Source of the DNA: Hyphomicrobiaceae bacterium
GTDB lineage: Bacteria; Pseudomonadota; Alphaproteobacteria; Rhizobiales; Hyphomicrobiaceae
Assembly: GCA_041397645.1 (NCBI GenBank)
Contig: JAWKWE010000004.1
Span: 1,116,001-1,180,000 of the forward strand
Reading direction: 5' to 3'
DNA: 64,000 nucleotides
Each line of letters starts with the position of its first letter. Within the stretch, counting starts at the first letter, position 1. Shown piece by piece: positions 25,576 to 34,064 of the stretch. The notes below the pieces were generated by a model, which was given only the letters and a program-made list of their open reading frames with translations, was not told the DNA's origin and made no database searches. Both the position numbers and the translations under genes were made by a program.

Positions 25576-26121
25576 TCAACGTTTCTTCTTGCGTGCGGGA
25601 GCGCGCAAGGCCGGTTTCGTCGGTTCGCTGACAGGCGCAATGGCATTCTTTTCCAGCGCTGTCGCGCCGCCCGTTGATCCAAACCCGCTGGCACCCCGCG
25701 CCGTTGGGGTCAGCTTTTGCGCAGCCTTGAGGCGCACGGTCGTCACCGGGGCGATAACCATTTGGGCGATGCGTTCTCCTCGCCTTACGACAAAAGGCTT
25801 CGGGCCATGATTGATTAAGATCACCTGCACCTCGCCGCGGTAGTCGGCGTCGATCGTGCCGGGGCTGTTAAGTACAGTGATGCCGTGCTTGGCTGCGAGC
25901 CCCGAGCGAGGGCGCACCTGGGCCTCACAACCGACCGGCAACTGCAGGACCAGTCCTGTCGGGATCATTGCGGTGCCGCCGCGGGCCGTGAGCCTGATAG
26001 GCCCATCTTCGGGAATGGCGGCCACCAAGTCCATCCCGGCCGCGTTCTTGGATTGATAGGCCGGCAGTGCCAAGCCGTTTGAATGCGACAAGCGCATCAC
26101 TTTGACGAGTGGTTTCTTCAT
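25576..26121 (-). CDS. dut: dUTP diphosphatase with basic C-terminal extension
   Basis: The 181-residue protein has the trimeric dUTPase motifs: AGMDLVAA, RPRSGLAAKHGI, TIDADYRGEVQVILINHG, GERIAQMVIAPV and the arm motif ARGASGFGSTGG. The enzyme removes dUTP and supplies dUMP. The usual protein ends soon after the last motif; here about 28 further residues follow, ending in PARKKKR, an unusually basic tail. The ATG overlaps the stop of coaBC (ATGA), as in many alphaproteobacteria. Confidence 0.95.
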   Translation of the reverse strand: MKKPLVKVMRLSHSNGLALPAYQSKNAAGMDLVAAIPEDGPIRLTARGGTAMIPTGLVLQLPVGCEAQVRPRSGLAAKHGITVLNSPGTIDADYRGEVQVILINHGPKPFVVRRGERIAQMVIAPVTTVRLKAAQKLTPTARGASGFGSTGGATALEKNAIAPVSEPTKPALRAPARKKKR

Positions 26122-27461
26122 TCAGCGGCTGTCCTTGCCGACACGTCGTCGCTCAGGCTCGCCGCCGCCCGTTCCATCAGGCGCTCGGCAACCTCATCTT
26201 TGCTCATGTCAGGCCAGCTTTCGACGCCGCCAGCGCTGAGGAGATGCACGGTGTTGCGGTCGCCGCCCATGATGCCGGTTTCCGGGGAAACGTCGTTGGC
26301 AACGATCCAGTCGGCCCCCTTGCGCTTCAGCTTGCGGCGGGCGTGCTCCAGTACGCTTTGCGTTTCAGCCGCAAAACCGATCACCAGAGTCGGGCGCTGT
26401 CGCTTCAGGTGCGCGAGCGTTTTGAGAATGTCCGGGTTCTCGGTCAAGGCGAGCTTCGGCGCGGTCTCGCTGCGTTTCTTCTTGATCTTCTCCGACTTCG
26501 GCTTGGCGACACGCCAGTCGGCAACGGCGGCGGCGAAGATAGCCATGTCGGCAGGCAGCGCGGCCTTTGCAGCCTCAAGCATTTCATCCGCCGTGACCAC
26601 GCGCACGATGTCCACGCCGACCGGTTCAGGCAACGACACTGGGCCCGAGACGAGCGTCACGCGCGCGCCCAGACGCGCTGCCGCCAAAGCGATTGCGTAA
26701 CCTTGTTTGCCGGACGAACGATTGGCGATGTAGCGCACCGGATCGATAGGCTCGTGCGTCGGCCCGGCGGTGACAAGAACATGACGGCCAGCGAGCGCGC
26801 CTGACTTTGCGTCCGTAGGGCTTTGCGCGAGAGGCTGTGTGTGCGACGAGCCGAATGCCGGCTTGGACGCGACAGGTGCTTGTGTTTCAGGCGAGCCCAG
26901 TAAGCGCGCCACCTCGGCGACAATCTCAGGCACTTCGACAAGGCGGCCGACACCTGCCTCGCCGCGTTCGGCCATCTCACCAGACGCGGGGCCCAGAAAG
27001 TGAACGCCATCGTCCTTCAACAGGGTGACGTTTCGCTGTGTCGCTTTGTTTGCCCACATGTGCGGGTTCATGGCGGGAACCGCCAGGATCGGCTTATCGG
27101 TCGCGAGCAAAACGCTCGTCGCCAAGTCGTTGGCGTGTCCGCCAGCCATGCGGGCAAGCAGGTCTGCTGTGGCCGGTGCGACGATGATCAGATCGCAATC
27201 GCGCGCCAAGCGGATGTGGCCGATCTCGCGCTCGTCATCGAGATCGAACAGATCCGTGAAAACTTTTTCATTGCTCAGCGCGCCTGCCGAGAGCGGCGTT
27301 ACGAACTGCTGAGCGGCCGCCGTCATCACAACGCGCACTTGGACCGACCGCTCGCGCAGGCGGCGGATGAGGTCCAGACATTTGTAGGCGGCAATGCCGC
27401 CGCCGATGATCAAAACTACGCGCTTAGACACCAAGATTGTCACCGTTGTGCGACCAACCAT
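26118..27461 (-). CDS. coaBC: bifunctional phosphopantothenoylcysteine decarboxylase/phosphopantothenate-cysteine ligase
   Basis: The 447-residue protein has the N-terminal CoaC flavoprotein domain (VLIIGGGIAAYK, then AVPAMNPHMW, where FMN and substrate bind) and the CoaB ligase domain from about residue 235 (VLVTAGPTHEPIDPVRYIANRSSGKQG, and AAAVADWRV). A linker of about 40 residues with low complexity separates them. It carries out two steps of coenzyme A synthesis. I choose the ATG at 27461; ribosome signals are poor and a GTG a few codons later (VSKRVV) is possible. It is co-transcribed and overlapping with dut. Confidence 0.93.
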   Translation of the reverse strand: MVGRTTVTILVSKRVVLIIGGGIAAYKCLDLIRRLRERSVQVRVVMTAAAQQFVTPLSAGALSNEKVFTDLFDLDDEREIGHIRLARDCDLIIVAPATADLLARMAGGHANDLATSVLLATDKPILAVPAMNPHMWANKATQRNVTLLKDDGVHFLGPASGEMAERGEAGVGRLVEVPEIVAEVARLLGSPETQAPVASKPAFGSSHTQPLAQSPTDAKSGALAGRHVLVTAGPTHEPIDPVRYIANRSSGKQGYAIALAAARLGARVTLVSGPVSLPEPVGVDIVRVVTADEMLEAAKAALPADMAIFAAAVADWRVAKPKSEKIKKKRSETAPKLALTENPDILKTLAHLKRQRPTLVIGFAAETQSVLEHARRKLKRKGADWIVANDVSPETGIMGGDRNTVHLLSAGGVESWPDMSKDEVAERLMERAAASLSDDVSARTAAE

Positions 27462-27653
27462 TAAAGTGGCCAGTTTTACCGGCCTTCTGTGTAGCACATC
27501 TGGGGTTGATAACCGTTAAGGAGCAGCGCCTTGACCTTCTCCAATGAGAGTTTACTTAAAGGCTTGGTTATGCTCGGTGCTCCCATGCCGCATGCCGGAT
27601 ATGTGGTAGCCGACATTATATGCGTCACGACAAAAAACACAGGAGGACGTTCG

Positions 27654-28169
27654 ATGAGAAATGCGCTCTTCTCGCTGGCCGTGGCTTTGGGCCTGCTTGG
27701 CCTACCGGCAGCCGATGCTCGTGCCGACGATGCCAATGGCGTAACGATCTCTCATGCTTTCGTGCGCGCGACCCCGGGCGGCTCGAACATCTCTGCAGCA
27801 TTCATGGAGATTGCCTCCGAGAAGGGTGACAAGCTCCTCAGCGCCTCCTCGCCTGCAGCGGGGCGTGTGGAGATCCACACTCACATCAAGCAGGGCGATG
27901 TCATGAGGATGCGGCGCGTGGACGATCTCGCCATCGAGGCAGGCAAACCCCATGCTCTCAAGCCGATGGGCGATCACATCATGCTCATGGAGCTCAAGGA
28001 GCCTCTTAAAGAAGGCGGCACTCTGAAACTTACGCTGACCTTCGAAAAGGCTGGAGCCGTTGAGGTGGACGCGCCGATTCTGGCACCAGGCTCGATGGGA
28101 GCGAATGGCGCGGCCGCAAAGCCAGCCGGGGATGCCGCCTCCGGACACCAGTCCCACGACCAACACTGA
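27654..28169 (+). CDS. periplasmic copper chaperone PCu(A)C
   Basis: The 171-residue protein has a signal peptide (1-25, ending DARAD) and a cupredoxin-like domain. The copper(I) motif is exact: His75, ten residues, Met86, 21 residues, His108, one residue, Met110. This domain delivers copper to the Cu-A site of cytochrome oxidase. The C-terminus is a Gly/Ala/Pro tail ending in GHQSHDQH, which could bind metal as well. AGGAGG sits 7 bases before the ATG, the best ribosome site of this region, so the start is firm. It stands alone, without the Sco or oxidase genes. Confidence 0.92.
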   Translation: MRNALFSLAVALGLLGLPAADARADDANGVTISHAFVRATPGGSNISAAFMEIASEKGDKLLSASSPAAGRVEIHTHIKQGDVMRMRRVDDLAIEAGKPHALKPMGDHIMLMELKEPLKEGGTLKLTLTFEKAGAVEVDAPILAPGSMGANGAAAKPAGDAASGHQSHDQH

Positions 28170-28549
28170 CGCCAATTTGAGCACATCTTAGAGCTCAGGC
28201 AGCGCCTGGAAAAAGTGCAAAAATTTATCTGGCGCGGTGACTTGACGCACGCCGACAGTTGATGCATGTTGCCCGCGCTTTCGGTGCCTGGGCCGGCCCC
28301 GAGAACGCAAAAAAAAAGAATTAGGGTCCAAGTCTAGGGACGTTACGATAGGGCCGGTGCCTCCAGCGCCGGCTCTCTCTATTTCAGGGCTCGAGAAGCC
28401 TTCATCGCGCCGTTGTTCGCCTGCTTCGGGCCCAGGAACACACCGCGCAACGCTTTTTGCAGTTGGTTGCACCCGCCTTAGGCACCGTTGCCTTGATCGA
28501 ACCGCGATCCTTGGCCACAAGTCCAGCTGACTAGGACTTGGGGGTAAGA
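28170..28549. other. 380-base intergenic region
   Basis: It holds a hairpin near 28355-28375 (gccggtgc / gcgccggc with one G-U pair, loop 5) without a T run, and a run of nine A before it at about 28310. I see no clear gene. It probably contains the promoter of the symporter gene that follows. Confidence 0.4.
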
Positions 28550-30466
28550 ATGAGCACGGACGAAGTAGCCGGAGCCAGTCGACCGACACGGCGGCTAACA
28601 GGGCTTTCGCTTGCCGCTTGGGCGTTCGTTTCGTTTGCCCTGCCGTTAGCTGCCCTTACCCTCAATGTGTTCAAGATCGTGGGTTTCCCCCTGGGCTTCT
28701 GGTTCACCGCCCAGGGCGCTCTGGTCGCTTTGGTCGCCATCGCGTGGCTGTTCACTTGGCGGGCCGGGGGCGACAGGGGCGCTGAGGGCATCCTGGCGTC
28801 GTTGGTGTTTGCTGGCGAAGCGATCGGCAGTGCCGGGTTCATAGGCTATGCGGGGCTGATTGCGGCGCTGGGTTTCGACGCCTTGTCCTATCCGCTCGGT
28901 GTCGTCTCCGGCCTCGCGCTTATGACTATCCTCATAGCGCCCAGGTTCGCGCTTTATCCCGTCTCCACCGTTGCGGGCTTCTTCTCTGCTCGGTTTGGCG
29001 GACTGTGGCCCCGGCGCGTGGCGCTGGCGGCATTAGGCGTTGCTTCGGTTTTGCTGCTTGCGGCAGATGTGCGAGGCGCAGGTTTGGCAATTCAGGCCTT
29101 AAGCGGGCTTGACCGTGCGACGTCGTTTGCGCTCGTGCCGGTTGTGCTGAGCGTTTCCTGGTTCAGCCTGGCTCTTGCCGGGCGTCGACGGCCAATCGGG
29201 GTTGTGTTCGCCATTCTGCTGAGCGTGTTCAGTTTGATGCTGATCGTATTTACGATGCTCCAGCATCGTCTACCGTTGCCGTATTGGTCGTACGGCATTG
29301 CGTTGCAGGATGTCGCCAACTTGGAAATCTCACTGATCGGCCGAAGGCTTGCGGACGTGAGCGCGCTGAAGCCAATGGCCTCCCCCTTCCTGCAGCTTTC
29401 CAATCTCAATTTCGCGGGGCTAGTTCTGGCGATGGCACTTGGCGTTGCCGTCCTACCGCAACTGCTGGGTCGGCATATCTCGCGCGCAGCGGTCGCGCCG
29501 GGCGAAGCGCCGCGTCGGGTTAGTATCGCGCTGACGCTGGTGGCGGTCTTCATGTGCGGTTTGGCGCCATTTGCCGTCTTCGCGCGCGTCGCGGTCGCCG
29601 AACTGGTCCAGTCCGGCGTCAAAGTGGCGGAGGCGCCAGCACCGATCACGCAGAGTTCGGGGAACGGCTGGATTTCCGTCTGCGGGGAGCAGTCCGCTTC
29701 GGCGGCCGATCTTGCTGCAGCGTGCGCCAAATCCAGCGGCCACAAGGGATTGCTCCGGCTTCAGGATCTGCGCTTCGACAACGACGCGTATGTGTTCGCG
29801 GCTTCTCGCGTAGGCGGATTGCCGGATGTGTTGTGGTTTGGGCTCTCGGGCGCCGCTTTGCTTGCGGCGCTCGTTGCAGGTCATGCGCTTCTTGCCGGAT
29901 TTCTTGCTGCCGATGCGGAGGCGCGTCACCTGGGTCCGCCGGAAACAGACAGGCTCGACACGCGCTCGGTGGCGCTTGGCGTTTTGCTCTTACTGGCGGC
30001 GGTGACGATGGCTGCATTCTCGCCAGCCGATATTGTGTCGCTGGCCAGTGAAGGGTTGGCCCTCATCGCAGCTTCGATTTTTCCGCCTCTGCTGCTTGGA
30101 CTGTTCTGGCGCAGGTTTGGCGCGCCGGGCGCGGTCGCAACCCTGGTCACGGGATTTGTAGCCGCGGGGGTCTACATCTTCGGCATACGTTTCGCACCGA
30201 CGTTGATGTTTGATCTTACCGGACATTTGTCTACGGCGTCGCCGTCTGCGGTAAGCAGGTTTGCCGAGCTTCGCGCGGCGTTGGACGCGGCGACCGATCC
30301 CGCAACGCTCATACATTCGCAAACCGCGCTCTACGAGCAAGCGGCGAGTGTTGCGAACTGGTGGGGATTGCGTCCCGCGTCAGCGGTGCTGTTTGCTGTG
30401 CCGGCATCATTCTTGGCGGGCATCGCGGTGACGCTCTTCACCGCTCGGCGCGGAGTTCAGACTTGA
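28550..30466 (+). CDS. sodium/solute symporter with N-terminally fused small subunit (DUF4212-SSS fusion)
   Basis: The product has 638 residues. Residues about 17-75 match DUF4212, the small subunit of the VC_2705-type symporter (FPLGFWFTAQGALV is its signature). From about residue 85 the SSS domain starts (LASLVFAGEAIGSAGFIGYAGLI, ADVRGAGLAIQAL, then later helices to FPPLLLGLFWRRFGAPGAVATLVTGF). In most genomes these two parts are separate adjacent genes; here they are one frame. The loop of about 60 residues with two Cys (about 360-420) is longer than usual. Substrate is probably a small carboxylate such as acetate or propionate. The ATG at 28550 follows a G-rich stretch. Confidence 0.78.
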   Translation: MSTDEVAGASRPTRRLTGLSLAAWAFVSFALPLAALTLNVFKIVGFPLGFWFTAQGALVALVAIAWLFTWRAGGDRGAEGILASLVFAGEAIGSAGFIGYAGLIAALGFDALSYPLGVVSGLALMTILIAPRFALYPVSTVAGFFSARFGGLWPRRVALAALGVASVLLLAADVRGAGLAIQALSGLDRATSFALVPVVLSVSWFSLALAGRRRPIGVVFAILLSVFSLMLIVFTMLQHRLPLPYWSYGIALQDVANLEISLIGRRLADVSALKPMASPFLQLSNLNFAGLVLAMALGVAVLPQLLGRHISRAAVAPGEAPRRVSIALTLVAVFMCGLAPFAVFARVAVAELVQSGVKVAEAPAPITQSSGNGWISVCGEQSASAADLAAACAKSSGHKGLLRLQDLRFDNDAYVFAASRVGGLPDVLWFGLSGAALLAALVAGHALLAGFLAADAEARHLGPPETDRLDTRSVALGVLLLLAAVTMAAFSPADIVSLASEGLALIAASIFPPLLLGLFWRRFGAPGAVATLVTGFVAAGVYIFGIRFAPTLMFDLTGHLSTASPSAVSRFAELRAALDAATDPATLIHSQTALYEQAASVANWWGLRPASAVLFAVPASFLAGIAVTLFTARRGVQT

Positions 30467-30907
30467 ACGAAACAGATGCGGCCTACGCATAGTCCCTTAG
30501 GGCGAATTTCTTAGATCTAGGAATCACGAGCGCGACGGGCAAATTCTATACTTCATCTATACTGTGGATCTTGCGCAGAATTTCAGAAGAAGTTGCGGCG
30601 GGCTGACGCAGTCCCGCTCCGTTATATTGTGCCAAACTTGGATTTTTGCGTTTGTGAATGGAGTCGCAGCAAGAAATACACCCTCCAAAAGAAGATGAAG
30701 AGTATTCAAGTCGCCTCGGCGACCTGAATATTAAGATCAATCTTTTTCGTTAACCAATTGTATAATTTGCGAGTTCTCAGGAAGCTCTTGTCCGTGTACC
30801 GCCGGGAATTGCGGTCAGTTGTGACTGCAATGGGTGGACGTTTCCAACCATGCCGGAAGGTTAAGCGCTTCGGCTCGGGAGGGACGTTCCAGGGTAGGGA
30901 GTATCCA
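30467..30907. other. 441-base intergenic region with two dyads and a consensus -10
   Basis: Besides the 13-bp dyad at 30703-30730 (listed separately) it holds a 16-base near-palindrome at 30508-30523 centred on agatct, and a perfect TATAAT at 30761-30766 without an obvious -35. The last 150 bases are the M15-peptidase leader; the frame is open there but has no family similarity. No gene is supported. Confidence 0.45.
30703..30730. repeat. 13-bp inverted repeat (dyad)
   Basis: tattcaagtcgcc (30703-30715) and ggcgacctgaata (30718-30730) pair with one mismatch and a 2-base centre. The T run that follows begins 10 bases later, too far for a standard terminator. The site is 31 bases before the TATAAT ahead of the M15-peptidase gene, so an operator is as likely as a transcript-end hairpin. 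Confidence 0.5.
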
Positions 30908-31627
30908 ATGCTGTATTCGCGTCTTGCCGGCAGGAGCCGGACGACTGTCGTGCGCCGTGCGCTCGCCGTCGTGGTAGCTGCTATCGCACTTTTTGTCAGC
31001 CCGTCGTGGATGTGCTCAAAGGCGGCCGCCGCCGACAAGCCCTTCTGGGAAAAGTCGGAGGCTGCTCCGAAAGCGAAGAAGTCCTACTACACGAAAACAT
31101 CTTACAAAAAATCTTCCTACAAGAAGTCCGCCTCCCGGAAGTCGTCCTCCAAATATGCCTATAAATCGTCGGGCAAGAAGAAGTCGTACGCTTCGCGCAA
31201 AAAGCTTGGCGGATACGCAGCCGCGAGCGAGGGCAAGAAAAGCAACAGCAAAGGCTATCGCGTTGCTTCGCTCGGCGATGATGCTTATGGCAACTACAAG
31301 CCGAAAAAGAGCCTCTCGGGTGGAGGCGTGCGCTGGATTGCAAGCTCAAGCTGCTTGAACGGAACTCTCAGGTCTGTCGTGTACCAAGTGGCTTCGAACT
31401 TCGGGCCCGTCACCGTCAACTCTACCTGCCGCAGCAAGGGTCACAATCGCGCTGTCGGCGGTGCACCCAACTCCCAGCATCTCACCGGCAATGCCGTTGA
31501 CTTCCGCGTGCATGGAAATATTCGCGGCGTCTACGCATTCCTGCGTTCTTCCGGCAGCGTCGGCGGCTTGAAGCACTACGGTGGCGGTCTGTTCCACATC
31601 GACACCGGCGCTCGCAGGACCTGGTAA
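30908..31627 (+). CDS. secreted M15-family peptidase (D-Ala-D-Ala carboxypeptidase-like) with Lys/Ser/Tyr-rich linker
   Basis: The 239-residue protein has a signal segment (about 15-42), then a basic, low-complexity linker of about 75 residues rich in Lys, Ser and Tyr (46-118), and a compact C-terminal M15 domain. The zinc ligands are His191 and Asp198 in NSQHLTGNAVDF and His230 in LFHIDTG. The family cuts D-Ala peptide bonds in peptidoglycan. The linker is positively charged and could bind acidic cell-wall polymers. AGGGAG precedes the ATG at 30908, which decides the start against a longer frame. Confidence 0.85.
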   Translation: MLYSRLAGRSRTTVVRRALAVVVAAIALFVSPSWMCSKAAAADKPFWEKSEAAPKAKKSYYTKTSYKKSSYKKSASRKSSSKYAYKSSGKKKSYASRKKLGGYAAASEGKKSNSKGYRVASLGDDAYGNYKPKKSLSGGGVRWIASSSCLNGTLRSVVYQVASNFGPVTVNSTCRSKGHNRAVGGAPNSQHLTGNAVDFRVHGNIRGVYAFLRSSGSVGGLKHYGGGLFHIDTGARRTW

Positions 31628-31688
31628 TCGCCAGCGCCAGCGTAGCGTGCACGCAGCAAACGAACGCCCTCCCAGCCAGCGGTGCGCC

Positions 31689-33437
31689 TCAAGCGCCACT
31701 GGCCTTGGAGCCCGCGCGTCCGGTTGCGATGGTCTGGTGTAGCAGTAGAACCGGAAGCAGGCCGATTACGACGATGCTGATGGCGCCGAGGGCTGCTTCT
31801 TCAAAGCGCTCAGCAGCTGCCAGCCCGTAGACGTGTGTTGCCAGGGTTTCGAAGTTGAACGGGCGCAGCAACAGAGTGGCCGGCAACTCCTTCATGGCAT
31901 CGACGAACACCAAAAGCGCGGCTGCCGCCAACGCCGGCGCCAGCATCGGAATGTGAATCCGGGCAAGGATTGTCCACACGCTCGCACCAAGCGTCCGCCC
32001 CGCTGCGTCGAGGCTCAGCGAGATGCGATTGAGACCAGCCTCAATCGAGCCGAGGGCGACGGCGAGAAACCGCGTCACCAGCGCCAGCGTCACGGCGAAA
32101 AGCGTTCCAGACAACATTAGACCGGTGCTGATGCCGAAGGTCGCGCGCATGAAGGCGTCGACTCTGTTGTCGAAGGCCGCCAGCGGGATCATCAGCCCAA
32201 TGGCAAGCACTGTGCCGGGCAGGGCGTATCCGGTGGAGGCGATGCGCGTTGCGGTGTCGGTCAAGGGATTGCGCGCCACGCGCGCGGCATAGCCGAAGAA
32301 CATGGCGAGGGTGACCGCGCAAAAGCTCACGATGCCGGCGAGTAAAAGGCTGTTGGCGCCCGCGGAGGCGAACTCTGACGGCGACCAGCCCTCCGGGTGG
32401 AAGATCGCGTGACGCGCGAGCACCGCGAACGGCGCGACGAAACCGGCCAGAAACGGCATGGCGACCAGAGCGAGGGCGCCCCAGCCGCGCCAGCCCGTCA
32501 GCACTTCGAAGGGAATTGCACGCACGCGCCCGGTTGTGTCGTGCGTACGTGCGCCGCCGCGGGCATAGCGTTCAAGCATCATGAGCGCCAAAACGAAACC
32601 CAACATGACAACCGACAACTGAGCAGCACCCGCCAGATTTCCGCGCTGCATCCACGTCGCGTAGATGCTGGCTGTCAGCGTCTCAACGCCGAGATACTGC
32701 ACAGCGCCAAGATCGTTGAGACACTCCATCAGCACCAGAGCCACCCCGGCGGCAAGTGCGGGTCGCGCCAATGGTAGCGCAACCGCCCAGAACGCGGCCG
32801 GAGCTGTTCGGCCGAGCGTGCGGGCGACCTCGAGTACGCACACCGATTGCTGCACGAAACTGGCGCGGGCCGTCAGGTAAACATAGGGATACAGAACGGC
32901 GGTAAACACGATGATCGCGCCGTTGAGCGAGCGAATGTCGGGAAAGAAGTAATCCGATGGAGACTTGAAGCCAAAGGCCGCGCGAATGGCTGATTGGACG
33001 GGTCCAGCATAGTCGAACAGTTCAGCATAGGCGTAAGCAACGATGTAGGTCGGCATCGCGAGTGGAAGAACCAGCAGTCGGTCTGCCAACGCTCGTCCTG
33101 GAAACCGATACATGGTCACAAGCCACGCCGATGCGGTGCCAATAACGAGCGTGGCGGTACCGGCACCGATCAAAAGCAGAAACGTGTTGAGCAGGGCATG
33201 GGGCAATACCGTCGATGAAAGATGCGCCCAGATGTCGTCGGCAGGCGACGCAGCGAGCACGACGACGGCAACGACCGGCAGCGCGAAAAGTCCCGCAATC
33301 GCAATCGCAATTGCGGACCACATCGGGGCATTTCGCACGGCTTGCGCACCCCGTTTCCCCGCACGCAACAGGCGCGCCATCAGTGGCAGTGCAGGCACTG
33401 GCCGCTGTGAGGGTAACGAGGATGGCGCAATCGTCAT
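31689..33437 (-). CDS. fbpB: iron(III) ABC transporter permease, fused double-domain (FbpB type)
   Basis: The 582-residue protein has about 12 hydrophobic segments in two homologous halves. Each half carries an EAA-like ATPase-contact loop (EVARTLGRTAPAAFWAVALPLARP near residue 200 and DAAGRTLGASVWTILARIHIPMLAP near 490). This double permease layout is the FbpB/SfuB type that works with FbpA. It passes iron(III) from the binding protein across the inner membrane. The partner ATPase FbpC is not adjacent and must be encoded elsewhere. It follows the Cys-rich gene by 18 bases on the same strand. Confidence 0.88.
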   Translation of the reverse strand: MTIAPSSLPSQRPVPALPLMARLLRAGKRGAQAVRNAPMWSAIAIAIAGLFALPVVAVVVLAASPADDIWAHLSSTVLPHALLNTFLLLIGAGTATLVIGTASAWLVTMYRFPGRALADRLLVLPLAMPTYIVAYAYAELFDYAGPVQSAIRAAFGFKSPSDYFFPDIRSLNGAIIVFTAVLYPYVYLTARASFVQQSVCVLEVARTLGRTAPAAFWAVALPLARPALAAGVALVLMECLNDLGAVQYLGVETLTASIYATWMQRGNLAGAAQLSVVMLGFVLALMMLERYARGGARTHDTTGRVRAIPFEVLTGWRGWGALALVAMPFLAGFVAPFAVLARHAIFHPEGWSPSEFASAGANSLLLAGIVSFCAVTLAMFFGYAARVARNPLTDTATRIASTGYALPGTVLAIGLMIPLAAFDNRVDAFMRATFGISTGLMLSGTLFAVTLALVTRFLAVALGSIEAGLNRISLSLDAAGRTLGASVWTILARIHIPMLAPALAAAALLVFVDAMKELPATLLLRPFNFETLATHVYGLAAAERFEEAALGAISIVVIGLLPVLLLHQTIATGRAGSKASGA

Positions 33438-33455
33438 ATGAGCGTCGGCTTTCGA

Positions 33456-33980
33456 TTACTGCAATCTCGGCCGCGGCATGATGAGCGGACAGTTGGCTGA
33501 GCAGATCGAGGATGCGCTGAGCATCTGGCCTGCCTCCTTCAACTCGATTGCAAACTCCTGGGCTCTTGCAATCGTATCGCCAATATCGTTGGAGCCAATG
33601 AGAGCCGCAGCGCATGCACATAGCGCCGAGCGCTGATCGTGCTGGCAACCTGCGATCACTGAGATGGCGAGGCATTCGTCACGGCAAAAGCCGCGGCATT
33701 CGGCTGGATAAATCTCAATGTCGCGGTCGGCGCTGACCATGGCGGCGCGAACGAATTGCGATAGCGACATCACCACGGATCGGGTCGCGCTAGCGCCTAA
33801 GCTCGCCTCATAGGCGTTCCATGTCCATTCCCACAGACTGATATCGCCTGTTTGGAAGCCGGAGAGCCATCCGCGAAAGCCGACGCCGACAAGGCGTTCG
33901 GGCGTGCGGCCGGGAAAAGGAACCACCAGGGCGGGCTCTGCATCGAATGTGCCGTTGGCACGCGTGAAGTGCTTAGTCAT
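33456..33980 (-). CDS. Cys-rich protein of unknown function within the fbp operon (174 aa)
   Basis: No membrane segment or signal peptide is seen. The N-terminal half has an aromatic stretch (GWLSGFQTGDISLWEWTWNAYE). The C-terminal half has eight Cys in tight patterns: CRGFCRDEC, then CQHDQRSALCAC and CSANC. This is the density expected of a metal or iron-sulfur site. The family is unknown to me. The gene lies between fbpA (84 bases after it) and fbpB (18 bases before it), where fbpC would be expected, so a role in iron handling is plausible. GAGAG precedes the ATG. Confidence 0.65.
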   Translation of the reverse strand: MTKHFTRANGTFDAEPALVVPFPGRTPERLVGVGFRGWLSGFQTGDISLWEWTWNAYEASLGASATRSVVMSLSQFVRAAMVSADRDIEIYPAECRGFCRDECLAISVIAGCQHDQRSALCACAAALIGSNDIGDTIARAQEFAIELKEAGQMLSASSICSANCPLIMPRPRLQ

Positions 33981-34064
33981 TTTGGATCTCTCAAAGAGAA
34001 TGGCGGGCTGATGGATGCTGAGGCGGCAAGGCGGAGTATTCCGCTGCGCCAGTGCGCATCCGGT

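Noticed and set aside
30508..30523. Near-palindrome ttcttagatctaggaa as an operator
   Set aside because: Only 16 bases with one mismatched pair and a restriction-site-like centre; no promoter is near enough to make a case.
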